DNA of 64,000 nt from Thermus sediminis (GTDB taxonomy: Bacteria > Deinococcota > Deinococci > Deinococcales > Thermaceae): contig NZ_QURO01000004.1 of assembly GCF_003426945.1 (NCBI RefSeq), positions 1,426,001 to 1,490,000 of the forward strand. Direction: 5' to 3'. Positions 19,267-28,906 of this stretch are shown here, one piece after another. Within the stretch, counting starts at the first letter, position 1. Every line of letters starts with the position of its first letter. Under the pieces are notes generated by a model. It was not told the origin of the DNA. It did no database searches and was given only the letters and a program-made list of their open reading frames with translations. Made by a program: the position numbers and the translations under genes.

Positions 19267-19641
19267 ATGGAGAGCTTGCTGGCCCTTACCATTGGCGCCC
19301 TTGCGGCCAGCGGCGTCTACCTCATGCTGCGGCGCAACCTCCTGCGCTTCATCCTGGGCCTGGCCCTGCTGACCAACGCCGTCAACCTGGTCATCCTGGC
19401 CGGGGGGCGGGTCACCCGCGGCCACCCCCCTCTTATCCCCGCGGGGGAGGCCGGCCTGGCCCCCCCGTTCGCCAATCCTCTCCCCCAGGCCCTGATCTTG
19501 ACGGCCATCGTCATCGGTTTCGGCCTGCTCTCCTATGCCTTGGTCCTCCTCTACCGCGCCCACGAGGAGCTCAGGACCCTGGACGCGGAGGCCATGCGGG
19601 CGGCTGAACCCGAGGAAGGGGACCCGGAGGTGGAGCCTTGA
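19267..19641 (+). CDS. mrpC: Mrp Na+/H+ antiporter subunit C (NuoK-like)
   Basis: 124 residues, three hydrophobic segments, homologous to NuoK of complex I. Family signature LRFILGLALLTNAVNLVIL and PLPQALILTAIVIGFG. ATG follows the subunit B stop immediately. The C-terminal acidic tail (EPEEGDPEVEP) is cytoplasmic. Confidence 0.93.
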   Translation: MESLLALTIGALAASGVYLMLRRNLLRFILGLALLTNAVNLVILAGGRVTRGHPPLIPAGEAGLAPPFANPLPQALILTAIVIGFGLLSYALVLLYRAHEELRTLDAEAMRAAEPEEGDPEVEP

Positions 19642-21152
19642 GCTGGCTGATCCTCGCCCCCATCCTGGTCCCCGCCGGGACGGCCTTCGTCTCCCTCCTC
19701 CTGTGGCGCCACCTCTTCTGGCAGAAGGCCTTGGCGGTGTTGGGCGCCGGGGGTACCCTGGCCGCTTCCTTGTGGCTGGTGGGAGCGGTGCACGCCCAAG
19801 GGGTGATGGCCACCCAGCTGGGCAACTGGCCCGCCCCCTTCGGCATCTCCTTTGTGGCCGACCACCTGAGCGCGGTGATGACCGCCCTGGCTGCGCTCAT
19901 GGGTTTCGCGGCGGCGGTCTACGCCCTCGGCGACGTGGACGAAGCCCGCTTTCGCCACGCCTTCTTTCCCCTCTTCCACATCCTCCTCATGGGGGTCAAC
20001 GGCGCCTTTCTGACGGGGGACCTCTTCAACCTCTACGTCTGGTTTGAGGTCCTGTTGATCGCCTCCTTTGCCCTGATGGCCCTGGGAGGGGGCAGGATCC
20101 AGATGGACGGAGCGGTGAAGTACGCCTTCATCAACCTTTTCTCCTCCCTGCTCCTGCTATCCGCCATCGGCCTCACCTACGGCATGACCGGGACGCTCAA
20201 CATGGCCGAGCTGGCCCTGCTCCTGCCTGAGACGGGAGCGGCGGGCCTGGTCACCACGGTGGCCATGCTCTTCCTGGTGGCCTTCGGCATCAAGGCGGCC
20301 ATCTTCCCCCTCTTCTTCTGGCTTCCCGCCTCCTACCACGTGCCGCCGGTGACCGTCTCCGCCTACTTCGCCGGAATGCTGACCAAGGTGGGGGTGTACG
20401 CCCTCATCCGGGCCTTCACCCTCCTCTTCGCCCAGGACACCAGCTACACCCACACCCTCCTCCTTTGGCTCTCAGGGGTCACCATGTTGTCGGGGGTCTT
20501 GGGGGCAGCGGCCCAGTTTGAGTTCCGGCGCATCCTAGCCTTCCACAGCGTCTCCCAGGTAGGCTATATGGTGATGGGGCTTGCCCTCATGAGCCCGCTG
20601 GCCCTGGCCGGGTCCCTGGTCTTCATGGTGCACCACAGCCTCGTGAAGGCCAACCTCTTCCTCGTCAGCGGGGTGGCCAAACGGCTGGCGGGCTCCTTTC
20701 AGCTGAGGAAGCTGGGGGGGCTTTACCAAAGTGCCCCGGCCCTCAGCGCCATATTCGTGCTGGCGGCCTTTTCCCTGGCGGGCTTTCCCCCTTTGACCGG
20801 TTTTTGGGCCAAGTTCCTCCTGGTCCGCGCCGGGCTTGAGCTCGAGGCCTACGCCATCGTGGCCGCAGCCCTCCTGACCGGCCTGCTGACCCTTTACTCC
20901 ATGGTCAAGATCTGGGCCGAGGCCTTCTGGAAGCCCCTGCCCGAGGGCAGCGCTCCCGAGCCCGAACGGGTGGGGGCCTTGGCGGCTTTTTACCTGCCCA
21001 TGCTCCTCCTGGCAGGGGCTACCCTGCTCTTGGGCCTCTTCTTTACCCCCCTTCTCGCCTTGGCCGAAGGGGCTGCCCGGGAGTTGCTGGACCCCGCCCA
21101 CTACATCCGGGCCGTGCTGGGAGAGGGGGCGCGCTTGGGGGAGGGGCCATGA
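19638..21152 (+). CDS. mrpD: Mrp Na+/H+ antiporter subunit D (NuoN/M-like)
   Basis: 504 residues, about 14 hydrophobic segments, homologous to NuoM/NuoN. Visible: NLYVWFEVLLIASFALM with the conserved glutamate of helix 5, IKAAIFPLFFWLPASYHVPP with the key lysine, and VHHSLVKANLFLVSG. TTG 19638 overlaps the subunit C stop (TTGA); it is the only start that fits the overlap pattern of the operon. Confidence 0.93.
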   Translation: MSWLILAPILVPAGTAFVSLLLWRHLFWQKALAVLGAGGTLAASLWLVGAVHAQGVMATQLGNWPAPFGISFVADHLSAVMTALAALMGFAAAVYALGDVDEARFRHAFFPLFHILLMGVNGAFLTGDLFNLYVWFEVLLIASFALMALGGGRIQMDGAVKYAFINLFSSLLLLSAIGLTYGMTGTLNMAELALLLPETGAAGLVTTVAMLFLVAFGIKAAIFPLFFWLPASYHVPPVTVSAYFAGMLTKVGVYALIRAFTLLFAQDTSYTHTLLLWLSGVTMLSGVLGAAAQFEFRRILAFHSVSQVGYMVMGLALMSPLALAGSLVFMVHHSLVKANLFLVSGVAKRLAGSFQLRKLGGLYQSAPALSAIFVLAAFSLAGFPPLTGFWAKFLLVRAGLELEAYAIVAAALLTGLLTLYSMVKIWAEAFWKPLPEGSAPEPERVGALAAFYLPMLLLAGATLLLGLFFTPLLALAEGAARELLDPAHYIRAVLGEGARLGEGP

Positions 21153-21634
21153 GCGTGTTTTTCCTCCTCAACCTGCTCCTGGCCTTGATCTGGGCGGCGA
21201 TAAGCGGTTCGGTCAGCGCCACAAACCTGTCCATCGGGTTTCTGGTGGGCTACGTCCTCATATGGTTAGCTGACCCCCTTCTGGGCTCAGGGCGGTACGC
21301 CAGACAGGTTTTCGTGGTGCTGGGCTTCCTGGCTTTCTTCGTCAAAGAGCTGGTCCTCTCCAGCCTCCGCGTGGCCCGGGACGTGCTTTCCCTGGACTAC
21401 GAGAGGAGGGTCAGCCCGGGGATCGTCGCCATTCCCTTGGACCTCAAGAGCAACCTGGCCATCACCCTGTTGGCCAACACCATCTCCCTCACCCCGGGGA
21501 CGCTGTCCTTAGACGTTTCCGAAGAAGATCGGGTGCTCTACATCCACTCCATGTACGTGTCCTCCCCGGAGGCGGTGCGGGAAGAGATCAAGGGTGAGCT
21601 GGAGCGGAGGGTGCGGGAGGTGGTGGGCGGATGA
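21149..21634 (+). CDS. mrpE: Mrp Na+/H+ antiporter subunit E
   Basis: 161 residues: two or three N-terminal hydrophobic segments, then a soluble domain with NTISLTPGTLSLDV and LYIHSMYV, the MrpE signature. ATG overlaps the subunit D stop by 4 bp (ATGA). Needed for stable assembly in known Mrp systems. Confidence 0.92.
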   Translation: MSVFFLLNLLLALIWAAISGSVSATNLSIGFLVGYVLIWLADPLLGSGRYARQVFVVLGFLAFFVKELVLSSLRVARDVLSLDYERRVSPGIVAIPLDLKSNLAITLLANTISLTPGTLSLDVSEEDRVLYIHSMYVSSPEAVREEIKGELERRVREVVGG

Positions 21635-21912
21635 TCCTCTCTCCCCTTGCCCTGGCCCTTTGGCTGACCTTCGCCGTCCTCTCCCTTTCCCTGCTCCTTT
21701 CGTTGGTGCGGGCCATCCGGGGACCCACGCTGCCGGACCGGGTGGTGGCCCTGGACCTGATCATGGCCGTGGCCGTGGCCTTCGCTGCCGCCTACGCCGT
21801 CTTTGCCGAGGACGCCCGCTTCCTGGACTTCGCCATCGCCCTGGCCCTCATCGCCTTCCTGAGCACCCTGGCCTTCGCCCGCTACCTGGAATGGAGGGGT
21901 GAGGATGCTTGA
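21631..21912 (+). CDS. mrpF: Mrp Na+/H+ antiporter subunit F
   Basis: 93 residues with three hydrophobic segments. Family residues RGPTLPDRVVALDLI in the first loop and ALALIAFLSTLAFARYLE near the end. Overlaps subunit E by 4 bp and subunit G by 8 bp. Confidence 0.92.
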   Translation: MILSPLALALWLTFAVLSLSLLLSLVRAIRGPTLPDRVVALDLIMAVAVAFAAAYAVFAEDARFLDFAIALALIAFLSTLAFARYLEWRGEDA

Positions 21913-22288
21913 GCTTCTCGTTGCCCTCCTCCTCCTAGCTGGGGCCTTCTTCGTCCTGGTGGCGGCGCTGGGCGTCCTGCGCTTTCCTGACCTCCTCATG
22001 CGCATGCACGCCTCCACCAAGGCCGGTACCCTTGGGGTGGGGCTCATCGTGTTGGCGGCGGTGGCGCATTTCGGGGAGCTGGGGATCACCGCCAAGGGGT
22101 TGGTGGGGGTTTTCTTCATCCTGCTCACCGCTCCGGTGGGGGCCCACGTGATCGCCCGCGCCGCCTACCTCGTCGGCGTGCGCCTTTGGGAGAAGACCGT
22201 GGTCAACGAGCGGGATGGGGGCCAGGGAGAGGAGGCCCCCCGCCTGGCCCGCGGCAAGGGGCCGGGGTCCACGGAGGAGAAGAAATAG
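21905..22288 (+). CDS. mrpG: Mrp Na+/H+ antiporter subunit G
   Basis: 127 residues from ATG 21905 (a GTG at 21899 is also in frame). Three hydrophobic segments with the family motif RFPDLLMRMHASTKAGTLG and TAPVGAHVIARAAY. A charged C-terminal tail of about 30 residues (rich in G, E, K) extends past the usual end. Last gene of the antiporter operon, 27 bp before the tRNA promoter. Confidence 0.92.
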   Translation: MLELLVALLLLAGAFFVLVAALGVLRFPDLLMRMHASTKAGTLGVGLIVLAAVAHFGELGITAKGLVGVFFILLTAPVGAHVIARAAYLVGVRLWEKTVVNERDGGQGEEAPRLARGKGPGSTEEKK

Positions 22289-22315
22289 CCCCCCCCGTGG
22301 GCTAGGGCCTAGTCC

Positions 22316-22345
22316 TTGACGCCTTCCCCTCGCCCTTGGTATAGT
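22316..22345 (+). promoter_or_regulatory. Promoter of tRNA-Asn
   Basis: TTGACG at 22316-22321, 18-bp spacer and TATAGT at 22340-22345. The closest match to the sigma-70 consensus in the window, as expected for a stable RNA. The start would be near 22352, 9 nt before the mature tRNA. Confidence 0.75.
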
Positions 22346-22360
22346 GCGCCTTGCGGCCGG

Positions 22361-22436
22361 TCCGCGGTAGCTCAGCTGGTAGAGCGGCCGGCTGTTAACC
22401 GGTTGGTCGCAGGTTCGAATCCTGCCCGCGGAGCCA
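22361..22436 (+). tRNA. tRNA-Asn (GTT)
   Basis: 76 nt including an encoded CCA at 22434-22436. The acceptor stem TCCGCGG pairs with CCGCGGA (22426-22432). Anticodon loop CTGTTAA puts GTT at 22394-22396, flanked by stem GCCGG/CCGGT. The T arm carries GGTTCGAATCC. All arms fold as expected. Confidence 0.97.
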
Positions 22437-22439
22437 GAG

Positions 22440-22472
22440 GGGGGCCTTGGGGCCCCCTGGGTCTTTTATTTG
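22440..22472 (+). terminator. Intrinsic terminator after tRNA-Asn
   Basis: Stem GGGGGCC (22440-22446), loop TTGG, stem GGCCCCC (22451-22457), then TGGGTCTTTTATTT. It is the only T-rich classical terminator I see here. Confidence 0.8.
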
Positions 22473-22486
22473 GGAGGGGAAAGGGG

Positions 22487-22492
22487 TATAAT
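22487..22492 (+). promoter_or_regulatory. -10 element of the rpsF operon
   Basis: Perfect TATAAT about 42 nt before rpsF. The leader of about 35 nt carries GGGAGGTG at 22523-22530 as ribosome binding site. No clear -35. Confidence 0.65.
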
Positions 22493-22533
22493 CCTCCCTT
22501 GTGCGGCCTGCCGGGCCGGGAAGGGAGGTGGAG

Positions 22534-22836
22534 ATGCGCAGGTACGAGGTCAACGTCATCCTGAGCCCCAACCTGGACCAATCCCAGCTCGCCCTGGAGA
22601 AGGAGATCATCGGCAGGGCCCTCGAGGCCCACGGGGCCAGGGTGGAGAGGGTGGAGGAGGGGATGCGCCGCCTGGCCTACCCCATCGCCAAGGACCCCCA
22701 GGGCTACTTCCTCTTCTACCAGGTGGAGATGCCCGAAGACCGGGCGAACGCCCTGGCCCGGGAGCTCCGCCTCCGCGACCACGTGCGCCGGGTGCTGGTG
22801 GTCAAAAGGGAGGAGCCCCTTTTGGCTAAGGCGTAA
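22534..22836 (+). CDS. rpsF: 30S ribosomal protein S6
   Basis: 100 residues; binds 16S rRNA together with S18 in the small subunit platform. It begins MRRYEVNVIL, nearly the T. thermophilus protein, and contains RRLAYPIAKDPQGYF. An in-frame upstream GTG at 22501 is rejected because the ribosome site GGGAGGTG directly precedes ATG 22534. First gene of the rpsF-ssb-rpsR-rplI operon. Confidence 0.98.
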   Translation: MRRYEVNVILSPNLDQSQLALEKEIIGRALEAHGARVERVEEGMRRLAYPIAKDPQGYFLFYQVEMPEDRANALARELRLRDHVRRVLVVKREEPLLAKA

Positions 22837-22845
22837 ACTACCCCC

Positions 22846-23643
22846 ATGGCAAGAGGCCTGAACCGAGTCTTCCTCATCGGCACCCTGACCGCCCGTCCCG
22901 ACATGAGGTACACCCCGGGGGGGCTCGCTGTCTTGGACCTGAGCCTGGCGGGCCAGGACGCCCTCACGGACGAGTCTGGTCAGGAGAGGGAGATCCCCTG
23001 GTACCACCGGGTGCGCCTCCTCGGCCGCCAGGCGGAGATGTGGGGGGATCTCCTGGAGAAGGGCCAGCCCCTCTTCGTGGAGGGCCGCTTGGAGTACCGC
23101 CAGTGGGAAAGGGATGGGGAGCGGCGGAGCGAGGTCCAGGTCCGGGCGGACTTCATTGACCTCCTCGAGGCCCGGGGCCGGGAGACCCAGGAGGACGCCC
23201 GGGGCCAGCCCAGGCTCCGCCGGGCCCTCAACCAGGTGATCCTCATGGGCAACCTCACCCGGGACCCCGACCTCCGCTACACCCCCCAGGGGACGGCGGT
23301 GGTGCGCTTGGGCCTGGCGGTGAACGAGCGCCGCCGGGGCCAGAACGAGGAGGAGAGGACCCACTTCGTGGAGGTTCAGGCCTGGCGCGAGCTGGCCGAG
23401 TGGGCTTCGGAGCTCACCAAGGGCGATGGGCTTCTGGTTATCGGCCGTTTGGTCAACGACTCCTGGACGAGCTCCAGCGGAGAGCGGCGCTTCCAGACCC
23501 GCGTGGAGGCCCAGAGGCTGGAGCGTCCCACCCGTGGGCCTGCCCAAGCCGGCGGAAGCAGGCCCCCTAAGGTCCAGACGGGTGGGGTAGACATCGACGA
23601 AGGGCTAGAAGACTTCCCGCCGGAGGAGGATTTGCCGTTTTGA
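22846..23643 (+). CDS. ssb: Single-stranded DNA-binding protein with two OB folds
   Basis: 265 residues, twice the usual bacterial SSB. Thermus/Deinococcus SSB has two OB folds per chain and works as a dimer. Both repeats are visible: [19 protein letters not shown] near residue 5 and [19 protein letters not shown] near 130. The C-terminus ends [10 protein letters not shown], the acidic tip that recruits repair and replication partners. Its TGA overlaps the rpsR start. Acts on exposed single strands in replication, repair and DNA uptake. Confidence 0.97.
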   Translation: MARGLNRVFLIGTLTARPDMRYTPGGLAVLDLSLAGQDALTDESGQEREIPWYHRVRLLGRQAEMWGDLLEKGQPLFVEGRLEYRQWERDGERRSEVQVRADFIDLLEARGRETQEDARGQPRLRRALNQVILMGNLTRDPDLRYTPQGTAVVRLGLAVNERRRGQNEEERTHFVEVQAWRELAEWASELTKGDGLLVIGRLVNDSWTSSSGERRFQTRVEAQRLERPTRGPAQAGGSRPPKVQTGGVDIDEGLEDFPPEEDLPF

Positions 23644-23906
23644 GCACGAAAAACGCCAAACCCAAGAAGGAGGCGCAAAAGCGCCCCTCCAGGAAGGCCA
23701 AGGTCAAGGCCACCCTGGGGGAGTTTGACCTGAAGGACTACCGGAACGCCGAGGTGCTGAGGCGGTTCCTGTCGGAGACGGGGAAGATCCTTCCCCGCCG
23801 CCGCACAGGGCTTTCCGCTAAGGAGCAGCGGATCCTGGCCAAGTCCATCAAGCGGGCCAGGATCCTGGGGCTTCTCCCCTTCACGGAGAAGCTGGTGCGG
23901 AAATAG
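23640..23906 (+). CDS. rpsR: 30S ribosomal protein S18
   Basis: 88 residues, almost the T. thermophilus sequence (starts [10 protein letters not shown], contains [11 protein letters not shown]). Uses TTG at 23640, overlapping the ssb stop as TTGA, so translation is coupled. Binds the S6 partner encoded upstream. The basic N-terminal tail is typical of Thermus S18. Confidence 0.98.
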   Translation: MSTKNAKPKKEAQKRPSRKAKVKATLGEFDLKDYRNAEVLRRFLSETGKILPRRRTGLSAKEQRILAKSIKRARILGLLPFTEKLVRK

Positions 23907-23917
23907 GGGGTCTTAGG

Positions 23918-24361
23918 GTGAAGGTCATCCTGTTGGAACCCCTGGAGAACCTGGGCGACGTGGGCCAGGTGGTGGACGTGAGGCCGGGCTACGCCAGGAA
24001 CTACCTCCTGCCCCGGGGCCTGGCGGTTTTGGCCACGGAGGGCAACCTCAAGGCCCTCGAGGCCAGGATCCGCGCCCAGGCCAAGCGCCTGGCGGAGAGG
24101 AAGGCGGAGGCCGAGCGGCTCAAGGAGATCCTGGAAAACCTCACCCTCACCATCCCGGTGCGGGCGGGGGAGAACAAGATCTACGGCTCCGTCACCGCCA
24201 AGGACATCGCCGAGGCCCTCTCCCGCCAGCACGGCATCGCCATTGACCCCAAGCGCCTCGGCCTGGAGAGGCCCATCAAAGAGCTCGGGGAGTACGTCCT
24301 CACCTACAAGCCCCACCCCGAGGTGCCCATTAGCCTCAAGGTGAGCGTGGTGGCCCAGTAA
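23918..24361 (+). CDS. rplI: 50S ribosomal protein L9
   Basis: 147 residues with the GTG start at 23918. N-terminal rRNA-binding domain with VKVILLEPLENLG and GYARNYLLPRG, a long connecting helix, and a C-terminal domain with KIYGSVTAKDIAEAL. Last gene of the operon, 11 bp after rpsR, followed by a GC hairpin. Confidence 0.97.
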   Translation: MKVILLEPLENLGDVGQVVDVRPGYARNYLLPRGLAVLATEGNLKALEARIRAQAKRLAERKAEAERLKEILENLTLTIPVRAGENKIYGSVTAKDIAEALSRQHGIAIDPKRLGLERPIKELGEYVLTYKPHPEVPISLKVSVVAQ

Positions 24362-24383
24362 GGCCTTCTGGCAGGCCGCCAGA

Positions 24384-24404
24384 GGCGGGGGCGACCCCGC
24401 CCTT
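24384..24404 (+). terminator. Hairpin after rplI
   Basis: GGCGGGG, loop GCGA, CCCCGCC (24384-24401) followed by CTTT. A short strong stem with a poor T tract; probable end of the rpsF operon. Confidence 0.55.
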
Positions 24405-24409
24405 TCCCA

Positions 24410-26404
<1,995 letters not shown>

Positions 26405-26408
<4 letters not shown>

Positions 26409-26752
26409 GGCTTTTCTTCCTGGACTTCCTGGCCCTCCTCCTCTTCGCCCTGGTGGGCCTCCTCTCCCACGGGCGGGCGGTGGACCTCTCGGGCCTCGCC
26501 CGGAACCTCCTCCCCGTCCTCCTCGTCTGGCTCCTCCTAAGCCCCTTCCTCGGCACCTACCGCAGGCCCACCTGGGGGAACCTCCTCCTCACCTGGCTCC
26601 TCGCCCTCCCCGCCGGGCTTTGGCTCCGGGAGATGGTCCTCGGCGGGACCTTTGGCCCCCCCTTCTTCATCTTCCTCGGGGTGGCCATGGGCTTCAGCCT
26701 CCTTTTCCTCCTCCTCCTCCGGGGCCTGGCCAAGGCGTCTAGGGTGTGGTAA
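26405..26752 (+). CDS. DUF3054-family membrane protein
   Basis: 115 residues with four hydrophobic segments and the DUF3054 features [18 protein letters not shown] near the start and a WLREMVLGG loop between helices 3 and 4. Function unknown. It overlaps the lipA stop by 4 bp (ATGA), which ties its expression to lipoate synthesis, though a functional link is not established. Confidence 0.75.
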
Positions 26753-26761
26753 AAAGCCCCT

Positions 26762-27631
26762 ATGGACAAGGTGGCCTTTCTCGGCCTCGGGGCCATGGGC
26801 TACCCCATGGCGGCCCACCTGGCCCGGCGCTTCCCTACCCTGGTCTGGAACCGGACCTTCCAAAAGGCCCTAAGGCACCAGGAGGCCTTCGGCTCCAAGG
26901 CCGTCCCCCTGGAAGGGGTGGCCGAGGCCGGGGTCCTCTTTACCTGCCTCCCCACCACCCGGGAGGTGGCCCAGGTGGCGGAGAGGCTTCTTCCCCACCT
27001 CCGGCCCGGGACCCACTGGGTGGACGCCACGAGCGGCGACCCCGAGGAAAGCCGGAGGCTGGCGGCGCGCCTCCTGGAGAGGGGGGTGGTCTACCTGGAC
27101 GCCCCCGTCTCCGGGGGCACGGCGGGGGCGGAAGCGGGTACCCTCACCGTGATGCTGGGGGGGCAGGAGGAGGCGGTGGAGCGGGTGAGGCCCTACCTGG
27201 CCTACGCGGGGAAGGTGGTCCACGTGGGGCCCGTGGGGGCGGGGCACGCGGTCAAGGCCATCAACAACGCCCTCCTGGCGGTGAGCCTCTGGGCGGCGGG
27301 GGAGGGCCTTCTCGCCCTGGTGGCCCAGGGGGTTTCCGCGGAAAAGGCCCTGGAGGCCATCAACGCCTGCTCGGGCCGCTCCAACGCCACGGAGAACCTG
27401 ATCCCCGGGAGGGTCCTCACCCGGGCCTTCCCCAAGACCTTCGCCCTGGGCCTCCTGGTCAAGGACCTGGGGATCGCCATGGGGGTCCTGGACGGGCAGA
27501 AGGCCCCAAGCCCCCTCCTCCGCCTCACCCGGGAGGTCTACGAGATGGCGGGGAGGGAACTGGGCCCCGAGGCCGACCACGTGGAGGCCCTGAGGCTTTT
27601 GGAGCGCTGGGCGGGGCGGGAGATCCGCTAG
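26762..27631 (+). CDS. 3-hydroxyisobutyrate dehydrogenase-family oxidoreductase
   Basis: NAD(P)-dependent beta-hydroxyacid dehydrogenase, 289 residues. Nucleotide loop GLGAMGYPM at the N-terminus, substrate motif DAPVSGGTAGAEAGTL, catalytic lysine in GAGHAVKAINN and a C-terminal LLVKDLGIAMG segment. Could act in valine breakdown (which would fit the branched-chain dehydrogenase operon nearby) or on tartronate semialdehyde/succinate semialdehyde-type substrates. Starts 9 bp after the DUF3054 gene. Substrate uncertain. Confidence 0.85.
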   Translation: MDKVAFLGLGAMGYPMAAHLARRFPTLVWNRTFQKALRHQEAFGSKAVPLEGVAEAGVLFTCLPTTREVAQVAERLLPHLRPGTHWVDATSGDPEESRRLAARLLERGVVYLDAPVSGGTAGAEAGTLTVMLGGQEEAVERVRPYLAYAGKVVHVGPVGAGHAVKAINNALLAVSLWAAGEGLLALVAQGVSAEKALEAINACSGRSNATENLIPGRVLTRAFPKTFALGLLVKDLGIAMGVLDGQKAPSPLLRLTREVYEMAGRELGPEADHVEALRLLERWAGREIR

Positions 27632-27639
27632 CCCCCGGC

Positions 27640-27672
27640 GTTCACCCCCGGTTCAGGCCCCGTTCAGGCCCC
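27640..27672. repeat. Three tandem 11-bp repeats resembling a PhoB-type operator
   Basis: GTTCACCCCCG, GTTCAGGCCCC, GTTCAGGCCCC directly in tandem. The 11-bp period (one helical turn per unit) and the GTTCA core are what PhoB/OmpR-type response regulators bind. Just downstream lies a TACCCT hexamer (27679-27684), a GAAAAGGGGG ribosome-like site and GTG 27700. The gene it would control has been cut by the IS4-like insertion at 27776. Confidence 0.45.
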
Positions 27673-27699
27673 CTGGGGTACCCTGGGGGCGAAAAGGGG

Positions 27700-27775
27700 G
27701 TGAAAGCTTTGGAAAAAGGGAGGGTTTTCCCCGGTTCAGAAGGCAGTCAAGGCGGCTTTTGGGCGGCTTCCTCTA
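27700..27775 (+). pseudogene. Possible 5' end of a gene truncated by the IS4-like element
   Basis: GTG 27700 behind an A/G-rich ribosome-like site opens a reading frame of 45 codons (VKALEKGRVFPGSEG...), of which about 25 precede the IS left end. No family can be named from such a short piece and it may not be coding. Confidence 0.2.
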
Positions 27776-28906
27776 CAGGACTTTACCCACATCCTGCCTG
27801 CGTGGTAGATTTCGGAGCCGAAGTTGAGCCATGAAGGCGCTCAAGGTTGCAGAGAGCAGGCTCCACGAGTTCACGGCCCGGCTCGCCGACCTTTTCCCCC
27901 GATAAGCGGCTCTTCAGGCGTTTGGAGGAGATGAGCCGAGGCATCTTGGCTGCGGGCTCCGCCCGGGTAAGCGAGATGGTGGCTACCCTGCCCTCCCACC
28001 TCCAGCGCCCCTTCCACCAGGCCGAAGCCCTCTACCGCTTCCTGGCCAACCCCCGGGTGGGGGCCGAGGCCCTCCTGGAGAGGGTGTGCCGGGAGAGCGC
28101 CCTGGCCCTGGAGGGGGAGGAGGTTTTGGTCTTCCTGGACCTGAGCCCGGTGCGCAAGCCCCACGCCCGGGCCCTGGAGGGGATAGCCCGGGTGGGGAGG
28201 AAGCGGGAGACCGGGTATGAGCTCCTGACCGCGCTGGGGATGGATGTCCAGGGGCGGCTGGTGGGGTACGCCCACCTGGTGGCCTACGGGGAGCGGGGGT
28301 TTGCCAGCCTGCCCCGGGAGGTGGAGCGGGCCATTGCGGGGGCGCGGGGGGTTCTTGGGGGGAGGGGCGGCGGCTGGTGTACGTGGCGGACCGGGGTTTT
28401 GACGACCGGAAGGTGTTTGGGCAGGTGCTGGGGTGTGGAGCTTGGGCTGGGATGGAGGGAGGTGGAGGGGCGGAGGCTTCATCTGGTGGTGAGCTGGATA
28501 CCGGCTTTGGGGAGGCGGGGGGAGTGGTGGCTTTTGACCAGCTTGGAGGTGAGGGGGGAGAGGGAGGCGCTGCGGGTGGTGGAGATGTACCGGAGGCGGT
28601 GGGGGGTGGAGGAGTTTTTCCGCCTTCTGAGGGCGGGGTTGGGGCTTGAGAGCTTTCAGGTGCGGGGGCTTAGCCGGATTCGCAAGGTGGTGGCTGTTTT
28701 GCTGGGGCTGGCGGTGTTTCTTTGGGAGGTGCGGCGGTCTGGGGGTGTCTTGGAGGGCCTCCTTTTGCGGCTTGGGGGAAAGCTGGGGATAGCCAGTGAG
28801 CGGGATGGTCCCTACCTGCTCTTGCGGGGCTTGGTCCGCCTGCTCAACTACGAGGTCACCAAGGAGGCCTTGGAAGAGGAGGAGGGAAGTTTTGGGTAAA
28901 GTTCTG
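27776..28906 (+). mobile_element. IS4-family-like insertion sequence, decayed
   Basis: 1131 bp bounded by inverted repeats: left CAGGACTTTACCCACA, right (reverse strand) CAGAACTTTACCCAAA, 14 of 16 identical. One transposase reading fills it. No target duplication is visible: left flank is chromosomal DNA, right flank is the interior of IS256 copy B. This suggests insertion into copy B followed by a deletion that removed the IS256 left end. Confidence 0.75.
27832..28899 (+). pseudogene. IS4-like transposase with several frame breaks
   Basis: The natural start is ATG 27832 (MKALKVAESRLHEF), but the frame ends at TAA after the C run 27896-27900; the next part (DKRLFRRLEEMSRG on) is shifted by one base. 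It then reads to about 28355, where a run of six G (28357-28362) shifts the frame again: the catalytic motif VYVADRGFDDRKVF at 28377-28420 is only readable in the other frame. The C-terminus returns to the first frame with MYRRRWGVEEFFRLLRAGL, the Y-(2)-R-(3)-E box of IS4 elements. The stretch between the second D and the E is shorter than usual. Not functional as read. Confidence 0.75.

Noticed and set aside
22501-22533. Upstream GTG as the rpsF start
   Set aside because: The known Thermus S6 N-terminus MRRYEVN begins at 22534 directly behind GGGAGGTG.
27640-27672. CRISPR-like repeat
   Set aside because: Units of 11 bp with no spacers; only three copies.
26746-27834. A 362-codon plus-strand reading across the 3-hydroxyisobutyrate dehydrogenase gene
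   Set aside because: Gly/Pro/Arg-rich shadow of the real gene in the neighbouring frame; only the tail after 27700 could be separate.
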